Shown: positions 1 to 11,959 of the stretch, piece by piece
Layout of the letters: every line of letters starts with the position of its first letter
Position numbering within the stretch: the stretch's first letter is position 1
NCBI GenBank assembly: GCA_023053685.1
Contig: JALIGW010000001.1
Span: 49,643,859 to 49,707,858 of the forward strand
Length of the DNA: 64,000 bases
Direction of reading: 5' to 3'
From: Diadophis punctatus similis
Lineage: Eukaryota; Chordata; Lepidosauria; Squamata; Dipsadidae
Notes under the pieces: model-generated
Database searches by the model: none
Told to the model about the DNA's origin: nothing
Seen by the model: only the letters and a program-made list of their open reading frames with translations
Translations under genes and position numbers: made by a program

Positions 1-1125
1 ATTTATCATGAATCATTTTATCTGGTTCCTTCTACTTTATTATGAAAATTGATCTGAATTATACTTTCTGAGATAAAACATTAGAATCCAATTCTTTTTC
101 TGTTATTGCATCACTCCAATTTGTAAGGTAAAGTTTTTCATTTGCAAAACGTCCTCAGTGCATATACAGTAAATAATTTGGATTGCAACAATTGCAGAAA
201 TGCATAGGGTAATGTAAAATGTGTACGCAAAAAGTAAAATTACATACAAAAAAATGGAAAGTTTGCTAAAAAATATTTTTGAACTTTTTTTTAAAAAAAA
301 TCAAACAATGTAAAAATGGGGGAGAATGGGACTTATTAATAAGAACACAGAAGCCAAAAACAGATGAAATGCTTTAAAAATTACATTTTAAAAATAATGA
401 AAATATTTTAGAGGTAGAGTGCAGTTTATTTATTATAAAATACAAGCACAGTATATTTATAATTTTAATACTGTAGTAGCTTTCCACAAGCATTATCATC
501 ACATCATCAGATAAAGTGATACACAATAAATCTCATAAAAATATAAAAGCAATAAAACCCAAAGGAAATAAACACATCAAACATAAAATTTTAGAAAATG
601 GCATGTATTTTGTAGAGGCAAGGATTTGATTATAAGTAGAAATAAATGAATAAAGCTAAAGCAGCAGTTGCAATTGCCACATAAAAATGAGAAGCAGATT
701 TCAGTCTTGAGATGGTGAAATAAACCTGTAGCACACAATACTGAACTATAAACTACAGTCAGAAAACAGAATTTAAAGACTAGAAAAGAGGACTAAACCA
801 TCAAACACAGACATATCCATTGAACTGTTAATTCTCATTTCATCTCTGAGTACCCCTTTACAGATGAAGGCCCTCTTTAATAAAGCATAGATGTAGGTAT
901 AACTTCTACATGGGAATACTGTATGCAGGTAATGATCTCAAGAAAAATAAGAAAGTGGTTTACTATTGCCTTTTTTCAGGATTTTTTTAAAAAAAGATGT
1001 CCCAGCATAATCTACAGCCATGGGATTTCCTAATAGTCACCAATCCAAGTCGGATCTTGCTTTATTTTTTTCCCCCTCAGCCCACATTTATTTGACCTGG
1101 CCAAGCCCCATGTTGCTTTCCCTAC

Positions 1126-1127
<2 letters not shown>
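1..1127. other. unique AT-rich non-coding DNA
   Basis: No gene, transposon end or tandem array is visible. The stretch is AT-rich with short A and T runs. It ends in a pyrimidine-rich patch before the CA microsatellite. No open frame has the look of protein. Confidence 0.6.

Positions 1128-1169
<42 letters not shown>
1128..1169. repeat. (AC)n microsatellite, about 21 units
   Basis: Perfect AC dinucleotide run of about 42 bases. Long perfect runs of this kind are usually length-polymorphic. Confidence 0.97.
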
Positions 1170-1172
<3 letters not shown>

Positions 1173-4100
1173 CAAGTGCCTTAGAAGTTTTCCTTTGTTT
1201 TAGAAACTTTGGAATGAACTCAACTCCACCCAGTTCTGAGTTTCCACACCCTTTGGAGCTTTAGCTCAAGCTAGGAAAGTTACGTGTGTTGATGTGGAGT
1301 TAAATGAACAGGAAATCTATCAACATTGATATGATTCTGGCAGTGCTTTCTATTTTCCCAGTGTCATTCTCTCTGTTTCTTGCTCAATCTCTGCTAGAAG
1401 TAAAAAGACATAAAGGCAGATGGAGGATCTCTCCCCCTCCTTCCCCCTCCCCCTCTCTCATGCACACACACGCGCACACACACAGGTAGAGTTTGTAACA
1501 CTCATTGCATGCAGTGAGCAAAATTGAGCATCAGACTTATTTAAAGTCTATGGTACTTTCAACAGGAGAAGTACCCTGTCAGTTAAAATGGGCTTCAAGA
1601 GACACAGGCATGGAATATAGTTTACCTTTCAGAGAAGAAAAGAAAAGCCTATTGTGAAAATTATATGACTCTGGGTCTAACCTATAACTACCACTTCTAG
1701 AGTCAGCTGTGCAGCCTCTTTAATCAGGAGGAGATGGAAAGTGGAGGATGAATGATCACTTCCTGTAGACTTGCCAGACTTCCTGTATTTTAACAGATGC
1801 TTTGCCTTTCACGGCAGTGCAGCATTCTCCATGAAGCTCCACTGAAAATGTACTCCAGTTCCTGCCAATCACTCAGTTCCACATTATCAACAATTTGAAG
1901 ATTCAAGAGCCACATGGATAAATGTACAGGCTTGCTGCAACACCAAGAATGTTGTTCACCAATACTAGTATTTCATGAGTGGCAACTATGTCAGTACAAC
2001 TAGCAGAGATTCCAATTTTTTTGTCTTCACTGTGAGATTGGTTTCTCTGGCTCCCTTTATTTCTCTTGATCTAGTCTATTTTAACCCCAGTTTACCTCTC
2101 ACAGTCCCTTTGGCTTTATTATTGTAATTTATTTATTACTGTATTACTGTAATGCTGCAGAAGAGTCAAAGAGCTTTTAATGTGGATCCTGAGGTCCATA
2201 AGCATTTTCCTTTCCCCCCCTTTTCTAAATGGAAAAGAAATTTTCGTTGATTTCTTTGATTAAATTTTAAAATAGCAAAACAAATCTCCCTTTATATATA
2301 AGAATAACTGCGTTGCAACTTGTGAATGCAAACTAAATGGGCAATCTGCTGTATTTGCATGGCACGCTCAGCTAGCCGTCTTGGTGGGTGAGCAAGAATG
2401 GAATGTGACTTTAGACTAGTCATGCACAGCTCATTACCCAATACAGGTTTATCATGTTATGTGGACCTGATTTGGCAAGCAGTGTCAAATACCCTAAATC
2501 AGAGGATGTTTCTGTAAATTATAGAATCCAATTTACAGTTATCCAAAGTGCTGTAGGTTCTAATACACATGATCTTATAAAACTGTAACCTTGGATAAAG
2601 AACTAAGCATGGGGGAAGAAGATGCATATTTTTGCACATATTTCCTGAGCAAGCTATGTACCTAAGAATGTCATGTAAACATGGCCCCTGAGTTTACTGA
2701 GAAACCTAATCAAAGAAATCCTAGTTTCCTTTTCAAGAGACAATCATTTCTATTTTGTTCTAGCAGGCACTTTGGTTCAAGGACTACGTTTTATGGTTGA
2801 ATGCTTTCCCAGCTGCTGGTGAATTGGAAATTGATACATTTTGCCATTTGTTTTTTAAAGTTGCTTTATCTAACATCATGATCCTGCTATTGTAACTGGC
2901 TGTTGAATCATTGCCCATAATATAGCACACTGACCTCTCCTCATTATACAATGTGGGGGACTGTTCATAAATGACATTGATGGGATGCCCCAAATTATAG
3001 ATGAATTGTAACAGAACGTATATCAAACCTAAGTCAAGCTCTGCAAAAACAGCTTAGCTATAATTGTTTTAAATTTATTTTCAAAGCTCAGGTTTTCATT
3101 TCTGCAAGTTTACAACAGCTACATGCTCAAAAGCTGCTTTGAAAAATCACTGAAACAAGAAATGAACTGCAAAAGTTAATAACCAGAAAATTCATTGTGA
3201 AGGATCCAATTTGTGGAAGGATGAGGAAACCTCAAGCACAGTTATAAATATGGGGGAGCCTCTTCATCACCCAGGGACACATATTATCTTTAAAAAATAC
3301 ATTCAGTGTTACTTATGCTGGGAAATGAACAGATAGAGAGATAGACATATAGATAAATAGCTGTGAACTATGCAAGTTGCTTGATTTATCTAACCCCTTC
3401 TTATGGAAAAGAAACAAATCAGGGGTATCCCAATGGGTCAAAAAAGTCAAAATGGCAGTCACACTCATGTAATTCATGCTCCATCTTGACTCCATCTTGC
3501 TGTCCCTAGAACAAATTATATTTAAGCATCATCAAAAGTGGAGAGGTATAGTTACTCAAGCCTGCAGGTTTTTGCAAAGTCACCTGGCTTTCCAAAAGTG
3601 ATGTTCACTTGCTACCAGGTATGCTGTCCTTAAGACTAGAATTTGGAAAGGTGTTGCAGAGGCCTGAATTCTGAAATGAAGCATAGATTTGGGTAAAGTG
3701 CCCAAAATAAGGTGGTCATGCCTAATTTTTTAGACCCAGTCCTGACTGTTACCAAGCATAGGAGGTGAACATCAGAATGGGGAGTTTACCCAATCCTAAT
3801 TACCTACAAGTTTTTAACCTTGAATAAAAAGAACCTCTTTTCATTTGAGAACCTCTTTTTAATATTATCCTTAAGAGTTCTCGTGTGTTTTATACTAAAT
3901 CAAAGGAAAATACAATTTTATGATAACACGTTTCAACATTCACTGGTCTTTAGCAAGGTGTATGCAGAAGGGATGATGAGAATAAAAAGCTGTTCCAAGG
4001 TATATTTCATAATTCATTTCATTTTCAAAAGCTTTCAATTAAGCTCCTTATGTCCCATGAAATAAATGTACAGTATGCTTCCCTGGCAGCTGGCTCCAGA

Positions 4101-5182
4101 GTAAACTTAGAGCACCTGCTTTCTTTTTTCTTTTGTTGAGGTTTTATTACTAAGTGTATAATACTTCATGGTAAATAAAGGTGAAGAGTGACCATGGCTA
4201 CAGAAAAGATTCAAAGGCAGCCGCTGTCTTGCTTCGAAAGGGCCTGCCTGTGAGTAGAGACATTGTAAGCAGTTAGAAGGGTAATGAATAATAAGTTGGC
4301 ATTCATTCCTATTCAATGCCATCCTTGAATCTTCAGAAAATTCTGAAGGAACAGTATTGTCTGAGGCACCCACCCCTTTTTTCCTCTCAAGAAATATATT
4401 GGGGGAGGGAGTAGGAATTTTTAAGGGATGGTCAAGGGCCTTCCGAGTATAAGCGGTGTCCTTGAAAAGTGGCTGAGGCGGCAAGGAGAGCTTCCGTTGG
4501 CTCCTCCTGCAGCTAGGCTGTGGAGGGGAGGGGGAGGCATTCTTGAGGTCTTGATTATTTTATTTGTAAATAACCATCTGCTTCTTGCTAATCTGAGGCC
4601 AGAGAAATGAGGTACAGTATGATCTCTAGAGATGTGATGATTGATGCTCCTTTTACCTGTTAGCAAGAGTTCTACACAAAAGGTAGCCCATAGACTGCAA
4701 TGAAAAAGAGGATGGCTTCTTTAGGAAAATAAGAGGTTAAATTTTATCAAGGGGTGGAGGTGGCAGAAAAGATGGTAGGAGAGGAAGAGAGACCATAGTC
4801 ACCACTTCCAATGTCTACTGTCTCATCTTTTTGCCATTATTTCTTGGATTTTTTTTAAAAAATGCTGGTTTAAATCACTATTTTACAGTGGCAGAGCAGA
4901 TGGAGAAATCATACACACATTCAGTCAATGCTCGTGGTTTGCAAACACTCAATGAAACTTTTTCATCCAGGAGCATCCCTGGAGGGGAAAGGGGTGGTGG
5001 TGTCAAATGATAAAGTCTGTGTCACACAAACCAACTTCTGTCCCTTTTGTATATACTTCTTGGATGTAAGAAAAGAAGGCAGGTTGTGGCACAAAAGAGT
5101 GGTTTTGTGGATCTCTTGTCCCATCCAATTCTTACTGACTAACCCCTCCTTTCTGAGACAGTATTATATATAGAGATATATA
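1170..5182. other. unique non-coding DNA
   Basis: No gene is recognised. A pyrimidine-rich stretch (about 1427-1460) followed by short CA runs is present. The part around 2300-2560 has high sequence complexity with an octamer-like ATTTGCAT and no repeat, and is listed as a possible conserved element. A purine/GC-richer stretch lies near 4440-4560. Short frames here have no protein-like composition. Confidence 0.5.
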
Positions 5183-5465
5183 TACCGTATTTTTCGGAGT
5201 ATAAGACGCACCTTTTTACCCTCAAAAAGAGGGTGAAAACTTGGGTGCGTCTTATACACCGAATGTAGCCCCACCCAGCCACCCCCACCCTTTGGCCTCT
5301 GCCTGCCAGCAATTTATCTCTTTGCAGCTAACAGGGCAAAGCACAAGAAGAGCACAAGAAGAGATAAACTGCCTCCCGACCTACAGCTGACGGAGGCTTG
5401 CAAGCCACGTGGTAAAATGAAACCGAAACTACGGTGGCTGTGATGAGACATATTGCTGGGAGATA

Positions 5466-6785
5466 AACTTTTATTTATTTATTTATTTTATTTATAAGAG
5501 TTCTTATAGGCCGCCCAATCCCATGGGACTCAGGGCGGCTTACAACAGAGATTAGAACTACACATTAAAATAGCATCTAAAAACATCGTGTTACAATTTA
5601 AAAGACCATTCATACATGGGGGAGTCATCTCTTCACCCCGCCTGCCGGAAGAGCCATGTTTTTACTGCCTTGCGGAAGGCCAGTAGGGTGGGGATAGTCC
5701 GGATCTCTGGCGGGAGTTGGTTCCAGAGAGATGGGGCTCCCACAGAGAAAGCCCTCCCCCGTGGGCCCACCAGCCGGCATTGTTTGGCAGACGGGACCCG
5801 GAGGAGGCCCTCTCTGTGGGACCTAACTGGTCGTAGGAAGGAATGTGGCAGGATGCGGTCCTGAAGGTAACCTGGCCCTGAGCCATGTAGGGCTTTAAAG
5901 GTCAAAACCAACACCTTGAATTGCGACCGGAGACTAATGGGCAGCCAATGTAGCTGGCGGAGGATGGGTGTTACGTGGGTGTATCTCGGTACACCCACCA
6001 CAGCTCGCGCAGCTGCATTCTGTACCAATTGTAGTTTCCGGATGCTCTTCGAGGGTAGCCCCATGTAGAGCCCGTTACAGTAGTCAAGCCGTGAGGTGAC
6101 AAGGGCATGAGTGACTGTGAGCAAAGCCTCCCTCTCCAAGTAGGGTCGCAATTGGTGCACAAGGCGGATCTGTGCAAAGGTCCCCCTAGCCACAGCTGAA
6201 AGATGTTGCTCCAATTTAAGCTGTGGATCTAGGAGGACACCCAAATTGCGGACCCATTCTGAGGGAGTCAATTTTTCTCCCCTGAGAACCAAGGAGGGAC
6301 AGTCGACATAGTCCTTGGGGGGCAATATCCAGAGCCACTCAGTGTTGTCTGGATTGAGCCTGAGTCTATTCACTCCCATCCAGACCCTCACATCGTCCAG
6401 GCAGCGGCACATTACATTAACTGCTTCACTGAACTGACACGGAGTGGAGATGTACAACTGGGTATCGTCAGCATATTGTTGATACCTTACCCCGTGTCGT
6501 CGGATGATCTCACCCAGCGGTTTCATGTAAATGTTGAACAGGATGGGCGAGAGGACCGAGCCCTGTGGCACCCCGCAAACCAGGGGCCTGGGGGCTGACC
6601 TCTGTCCTCCTGTCAACACCGACTGCGTCCTGTCGGAGAGAAAGGAGGAGAACCACCGAAGAACGGTGCCCCCCACTCCCATCTCCCCAAGACGACGCAG
6701 AAGGATACCATGGTCGATGGTATCGAAAGCCGCTGAGAGGTCAAGTAAACTGCTGGCAATATTAGACTGCTGAAATTGCAAGAAG
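5466..6785 (-). mobile_element. CR1-group LINE, 5'-truncated
   Basis: Minus-strand non-LTR retrotransposon. Its 3' end is the TTTA-rich run at 5469-5494 (an AAAT tail on the coding strand), followed by a 3' UTR resembling the GGCGGCTTACAA-type ends of other CR1 copies here, then the last part of ORF2. The 5' end is cut off shortly before the first reverse transcriptase motif, as expected for target-primed insertion that stopped early. It sits inside the TA-flanked transposon, so it is younger than that insertion. Confidence 0.9.
5633..6781 (-). pseudogene. CR1 ORF2 reverse transcriptase, C-terminal half, frame still open
   Basis: 382 codons without a stop. RT motif A is LLDLSAAFDTIDH (residues 12-24), motif B region VPQGSVLSP (71-79), and the catalytic YADD box is at 103-106, so all three catalytic aspartates are present. 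After the palm comes the usual CR1 tail with NLGVLLD and a C-terminal WNQLPPEIR segment. The endonuclease and the start of RT are missing because the LINE is 5'-truncated; the first Met is incidental, not a true start. The complete lack of stops and frameshifts over 1.1 kb suggests a fairly recent copy. It cannot act alone. Confidence 0.9.
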
Positions 6786-6792
6786 GCAAACT

Positions 6793-6868
6793 AGAGCTGC
6801 TGTGGCTCAGCGATAGAGCTCTTGCCTCACAATCAGGAGGTTGTGAGTTCTATCCTAGGTACAGGCAG
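6793..6868 (+). mobile_element. tRNA-derived SINE head (fragment)
   Basis: A tRNA-like stretch with an A-box-like TGGCTCAGCGA and a B-box-like GGTTGTGAGTTCTATCC (6839-6855) at the right spacing for an internal Pol III promoter. No proper acceptor stem closes around it, so it is not a functional tRNA. It lies directly next to the truncated end of the CR1 LINE inside the TA-flanked transposon. The 3' end of the SINE cannot be defined. Confidence 0.6.
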
Positions 6869-7508
6869 ATTCTGTTAATATGTTATTTTGTTAAATGTTT
6901 GTAGAGTGTTCAAATTATTAGACTTATTTTTTAAAGACTGCTTTATTATTGTTCTAGACAACTTAACAAAATGAAGAAGCTTTTTAAAATAAATGCTTGC
7001 TTTGTAGAGGCCCAGTGCTATTGTATCTTCTTTTAAATAGCAGAGAATACTTCCAGAAAGCCACATCAATTTTAAAGATCTGTAAAAGTATAATCTGAAA
7101 TGTCCTGTTTTAGTATTAAGTATTAGTATTAAGTATTAGCATTAAAAGAAGGCAGCTGAGAAACCCTGACTTAGTCATGTTTGGAGTAGATCTATTTAAA
7201 TAATTGGGAGGAGTTAGTGTGATTACATTTAAGAAAACTTTCTGGGATTAATATACTGCCATAATGTACATTTCTCCAATTCTTTGCCATTTCTATGGGT
7301 CAGGCACACATGCACAGAAATACACAGCAAACAGTGTATATCATCTGTGCTGATGCTGTTTGCTGTTTGGCAAATTGCTGGGAGGCAGAGGCCTTTTTTC
7401 CTTGTTTTCCTCCCCCAAAACTAAGGTGCGTCTTATACTGTGGTGCGTCTTATACTCCGAAAAATACGGTAGATATATACAGCTCTGTGTCTTTTTGTGT
7501 ATGTGTAT

Positions 7509-7839
7509 CAGAGGTGAGTTCCTCCCGGTTCGGACTGGTTCACCCGAACCGGTAGCAACCCGCTGGTAACGTCATGATGACATCACGGAACCAGTTCTGT
7601 CGGAATTTTTTTGGGGGGAATTTTTTCCCTGGTTTTTTTTTTCTTCTACACATGCACAGAAGCTGAGTTTCCGGCACTGCACATGCATTGCCATCTTGTT
7701 TTTGGCTTTTTTTGGGGTGGGGGTTAATTTTTTGGCACTGCACATGCGCGTGTGCAAAGCATGCATGCGCCCACGAGGCGCAGCCACGTGGCATGGGAGG
7801 AAGCGGACCAGCAGCGAGGTAAGTTAGAACCCACCCCTG
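7509..7839 (+). mobile_element. hAT-like MITE, GAACCGG family, copy 1
   Basis: Starts CAGAGGTGAGTTCC and ends GAACCCACCCCTG, with an exact 8-bp target duplication ATGTGTAT at 7501-7508 and 7840-7847. Ends in CAG..CTG and an 8-bp duplication are hAT traits. The interior has the CCCGGTTCGGACTGG / GAACCGG motif near one end, GATGACATCACGG, and CpG-rich ATGCGCG text. No transposase frame. Confidence 0.92.
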
Positions 7840-8175
7840 ATGTGTATTCTATCTATTCACAAGATACCAGAGCTAGATCCATTCTCTATACATATGGGAA
7901 ACTTCTGTGTTTCTGCTGTTTTCACTGCAACCATTGCAGTCACTATTGAAGAGGTAAACTGTGTTTTAACATGAAAAGCAGTTTCTCTTTTCCTTGCTGC
8001 CGAATAAATATTAAATGAAATTCCAGGATAGCAAATGCCTACTTATATATTGTACATCAAACAAGTGTGGATGGGGCTGGGACTGTTGCTCCCCTTCTTT
8101 AGCATTACTCATGCAGATTTGGGGTGTTGGAGTTATAGGGCACAGACAGACAGTTTACGTTAAAGTATTATCCTC

Positions 8176-8310
8176 CAGGGATCTCCAACCTTGGCAACTT
8201 TAAGACTTGTGCACTTCAACTCCCAGAATTCCTCAGCCAACTTTGCTGGCTAAGGAATTCTGGGAGTTGACGTTCACAAGTCTTAAAGTTGCCAAAGTTG
8301 GAGACCCCTG
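8176..8310. mobile_element. palindromic hAT-like MITE (CAGGGATCTCCAACC type)
   Basis: About 135 bp, nearly one long hairpin: the left arm with CTTTAAGACTTGTG and CTCCCAGAATTCC is mirrored on the right around a centre at about 8240. The ends CAGGGATCTCCAAC and GGAGACCCCTG are inverted repeats. I do not see a matching 8-bp duplication. A half copy of the same family is at 36709-36778. Confidence 0.82.
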
Positions 8311-8707
8311 CTTTAAGCTATGAACTGGCAAAAAACATATGCCAATATAAACTGTGCTGCCTCGTTATAAATCCCTATTCTGCCTGAATAATAAGGCCAC
8401 TGAGTGGTGCTGTCTTTACTGTTTTAATGCAGGACAAGTTAAGGAAAATGATTAGTGGATCCTCCAGCTTCATTTCCCTTTCATCTGAACATTACTTGCT
8501 GGCGGGCAAAGCATCTGCCAATATCTCTCCTTAATATGGTGAAAGGCAGAGATGGGCAAATCTAAGAAGGCGCCGGAATGCCTGATTGGACGATTTGCCA
8601 AGTTGCTGAAGAGGCTTCGGACATGGGAAAGGAAGGTAGATGAAGTGGGAGGCAGGTAAAACAAGCCCCATCTTCAAAAAGCACTGTGAGGAAAGGGTGG
8701 TCTTGGC

Positions 8708-8837
8708 CAGAAGTGGGTTCTAAAACCTGTTGCTACCAGTTTTTTCACGCGCATGCCCAGAAGTGTCCTGGGTGGGTGGGCGGAACCGGCCCTACCGGTT
8801 CATAGAACCGGGCCGAACCGGGAGCAACCCACTGCTG
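8708..8837 (+). mobile_element. hAT-like MITE, GAACCGG family, short copy
   Basis: 130 bp from CAGAAGTGGGTTC to GCAACCCACTGCTG. The flanks GTCTTGGC and ATCTTGGC form an 8-bp duplication with one mismatch. The interior keeps CGCGCATGCCCAG and two copies of the GAACCGG-type motif. Confidence 0.85.
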
Positions 8838-8983
8838 ATCTTGGCTAGCAGGACCAAAAACATAACCCTGCCCCTCAAGTTCTCTATTGTACTGCCCCTA
8901 CAGTACAATAGAGAACTTGTACTGCAGTCATTGATAAAAGAATCATGATCACATATCTAGCTTTCATTTCTACTTTAAATTGC

Positions 8984-9208
8984 AGAACCCTGATGGCGCA
9001 GTGGTTAAAGTGCAGTATTGCAGGCAAACTTTGCCCACAGCCTGGAGTTTGATCCTGAGATTGACTCAGCCTTCCATCCTTCTGAGGTTGGTAAAATGAG
9101 GACACAGATTGTTGGGGGGCAATATGCAAATATATTACAAACTGCCCAGAGAGCGCTGAAAAGCGCTATCGGGCGATATATAAGCCTAAATGCTATTGCT
9201 ATTGCCAA
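8984..9208 (+). mobile_element. tRNA-derived SINE, copy on plus strand
   Basis: Head with GCGCAGTGGTTAAAGTGCAG (A-box region) and GAGTTTGATCC (B-box region), then the body TTGACTCAGCCTTCCATCC, AATGAGGACACAGATTGTTG, and a 3' end with GGCGATATATAAGCC and a GCTATT repeat. The same body appears reversed at 43540, 49602 and 61463, which fixes the family. No coding capacity. Confidence 0.9.
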
Positions 9209-9210
9209 AT

Positions 9211-10854
9211 CAAATTAAGCAGCACTGAAGAGAAAAAAACATTTGGCTTTTATTTTTTATTATTTTTTATTATTTTGTTATTGTTCTGGTTTTTTTTAAC
9301 CTTGGTCTAATGCTCCTTAAAAGGAGACTAAAACATTATTAAAAAAATAAAATAATAATGCTGCACTCTTTCAAAAGAACATTAAATTCTCCTATATAAG
9401 AAGCTGGTGTAACGGCTGACAAATACTTCAGAAAGCACCAGACCGGGATTAATCTGGTCTCTCTTGCAGCCCAAACAGAATAGCTACAATAAGGGCTATT
9501 GCTCTTAAGAAGGAGCTGGACTGCCCATAGGAGCTGGGCTGTCTCTGACCACATTGTTCATGCTAGATCATGTCCATAGCAAAAACTGTGTTGTAAGGAG
9601 CGGAGAAAACCTGACAGTATTTAAGTGACTTACACTTACAGTATTTTACGCTGCCTTAGCTATGGGCTAGTATGGCATATTTGTGGAAAAGAAAAGATGA
9701 TTATTGATTTCATCATTAAATCAGTCCAGTTCAAATCAAGGGACTCTTCTTTGTTTAGGCTATTGAATTTATTTGCATTGCTGCCATATAGAAACCCATC
9801 CTGGGTTTAACAGTATTGTATTAATTATGCTTCAATTATTGAATTATAAAATGGATTAAAAAAGAAAAAAAAAGAATGACATTGGGCTATAGCTTTCCCC
9901 GCTGCCTGTTACAGGTCACAGTTTCATCGTTAATAATAATAACTGATAATAAAAGAGAGCCATGCCGTCTCTTGTATTTCATACTTGTATTTTCAAGCTA
10001 CTGTTTTAGACAAAAGTGAAGAATCTCTTTCAGTTTGATTCCTATAATTCTATTTTCTGCGAATTTTTGTGTTTATTGTTTTAAAATATGGAAAAAAACA
10101 TCCAGACATCCCAATCTGTAACCACCCATGATATTATATACCGTCTAGATCTGTGTTGCTTCTGGAGCTTAAATCACAGATAGCTGCAGTGAAGCACCAA
10201 AAATTTATCTTTGTTGAATTTGGCACCTGATGCCCTTACATAGCAGCCTGTTTGAAATGAAACTCTAACTGATAGGGGATGAGCAGATCTATGTAAGCTC
10301 ACAAGTGTAAATTTAGTATGTGTGCTATTCATCAGGATATTACTACTTTTACTACTATCTCAAAAATGATAATATGAATATGAATAAACATCCCATGAGA
10401 TGATGTGTTAAGACAGAACAAATATGTTTTAAACTTGTAATCCCTTGAATTTCAGGCACTGTGAGAGAAAAAAATATCTTTGTCTATGATAAGCAAAAAT
10501 TAGAAGGAAACCGGTAGCACCTTTTCAGAGTATCAAAATTTACTAAGAAACATAAGCTTTCATGTACTGTATCTGACATGATCTGATGCAACTACTTTAT
10601 GCATCTGAACAAGTGAGATACAATTCATGAAAATTTAAATCCAGAAGAATTCAGAATGACTTTTCAAGTTGAGGGACCGGAGTCTCTTGAAATCAGGAAT
10701 GTTTAAAAGATCAAAGCTTTCCTAGATAACTAAACAATTCCCTCTCATTCTCTCCTACCCCCCCCCCCATTGTGTTTCCACTGTTACATATGTTCCTATG
10801 GCAAAGCGGTGAAACCTATTGAAAGCTGCTTCTAGTTCAGCATTAGTATCCTCA
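9211..10854. other. unique non-coding DNA
   Basis: AT-rich DNA with a TTATTTTTTATT-type simple stretch around 9250-9290 and a C run near 10760. No gene or transposon end is recognised. The last four bases, CTCA, are the target duplication of the LTR element that follows. Confidence 0.55.
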
Positions 10855-11203
10855 TGTAGGAAGTTAGCACCCACCCCTCTCCTAGGAAATGAGATATCCT
10901 AGGAGATATTAAAATGTAGGAAAAATTCTGTGGAACACATCTGGAAACATGCTTTTAAACAAACAAAAGACTCCTCTTGGAAACCCCCACCCCTGCTAAG
11001 CTCACATATTCCTCTCACCTGGACTGGAAGTCTTTTGCATGATAAAACCACAATAGGATTTGCCCAAGGCCCTTTCATTCAGCCAAAGCTGGATTAGACA
11101 AAAGCCAAGAGCCACCCCAGCATGCCCCTGGGGGGTCTGAGAGCCAATGGGATACATTTCTATACAGGAAAAGGAAATCTAAGAGGTGGGACCCAACTTA
11201 GAC

Positions 11204-11210
11204 TATAAAA
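11204..11210 (+). promoter_or_regulatory. LTR TATA box
   Basis: TATAAAA in the LTR, preceded at about 60 bp by a CCAAT-type site. Transcription would start about 25-30 bp downstream, near CAGCATTCC, which sets the U3/R boundary. The same box is in the 3' LTR. Confidence 0.75.
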
Positions 11211-11316
11211 ACCAGGAACTCAGCATTCCTCTTTCTCTTTTTTCTCTTCACCACACCTGGAACCATGTAAGTTACCTTTTCTGTACAGGGGCTCCTGCCA
11301 TGTGCTCCTGTCCACC

Positions 11317-11322
11317 ATTAAA
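11317..11322 (+). terminator. LTR poly(A) signal ATTAAA
   Basis: ATTAAA about 85 bp after the expected transcription start, placing the end of R shortly downstream, as usual for retroviral LTRs. The AATAAA form is not present at this point. Duplicated in the 3' LTR. Confidence 0.6.
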
Positions 11323-11406
11323 CCTTCCTTCCAAGCAACCTTCATGAATCCAGTGTCTTTTTCCCCACTTGGAACTGAACCTAAAAGGATATTTCCTTAT
11401 AACAAT

Positions 11407-11424
11407 TGGCGAGTCAGCTGGATT
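11407..11424 (+). other. primer-binding site, tRNA-Ser-like
   Basis: TGGCGAGTCAGCTGGATT begins two bases inside the 5' LTR. It starts with TGG (complement of CCA) and resembles the complement of vertebrate tRNA-Ser 3' ends, with about one gap and a few mismatches. The tRNA assignment is from memory and should be aligned. Confidence 0.65.
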
Positions 11425-11959
11425 TCCAAGCTAGCCTCTTCAATGATCCTGGCCTAAATAAATGTATTAGGCCTTGGCCATTGGGAAGTAGGTTTTAAAG
11501 GGGTTTTGAGTTCAAAATTCAAGGGCTGCTTGGAAAGAAGGTGAGTACCTACCTCTAAATTTTACTTTAAACCATAGAAAACTGGGAAATGTGTGTTTGC
11601 ATGTGTGTATGTGTGTGGGGGGGTAATTTTTGCTTTTAATTTTACTTTATGGCATATGTAAATTCCAATTTCAATTGAATAGTGTGTTGTCTGGGTACAA
11701 ATCATTTTAGGGAAAAAATAATCATGCTTTTTGTTTAACCAAGTTAATGTATCTTCCTAAATCCTTTGATATTTCCTTCCCCCCCTTTCTCCCCCCCCTT
11801 CTCCCCCCCCCAGCCCTGTTTTGTCTGCTAGCCATTGCAGGATACTCCTTTTATGGTGGTTCTTTTCCACTTCTCCAAATCTGTTTTAATTTGTTGCACC
11901 AATTTATAATAGTTATCTATATTTTTGGTTTCCCTTACCTAGGTGTAGGATTTTACTTT

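Larger units (their letters stand above)
5185..7469. mobile_element. TA-flanked TIR DNA transposon, copy 1, with nested LINE and SINE
   Basis: The two ends are perfect 28-bp inverted repeats beginning CCGTATTTTTCGGAGTATAA, flanked on both sides by TA (5183-5184 and 7470-7471), which reads as a TA target duplication. A TA target and short TIRs fit the Tc1/mariner group of non-autonomous elements, but the superfamily is inferred. Just inside the left end a second GGTGCGTCTTATACACCGAATG motif follows. A CR1 LINE (5466-6785) and a SINE fragment (6793-6868) are inserted; the copy at 36328-37249 lacks both and shows the uninterrupted interior. No transposase is seen. Confidence 0.88.
10855..11404 (+). 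repeat. 5' LTR of the young LTR element
   Basis: 550 bp, TG..CA ends. A perfect hairpin lies near its left end (CTCCTAGGA at 10879-10887 against TCCTAGGAG at 10897-10905). A CCAAT-like GAGCCAATGG sits upstream of the TATA box, and a strong GTAAGT donor-like site follows at 11267-11272. Two C/T differences separate it from the 3' LTR: CTCCTCTTGG here against CTCCTTTTGG, and CCAGCATGCC here against CCAGTATGCC. Confidence 0.95.

Noticed and set aside
6793..6868. Functional tRNA gene
   Set aside because: A- and B-box-like words are present but no closing acceptor stem, and it lies at the edge of a LINE in a transposon; a SINE head is more likely.
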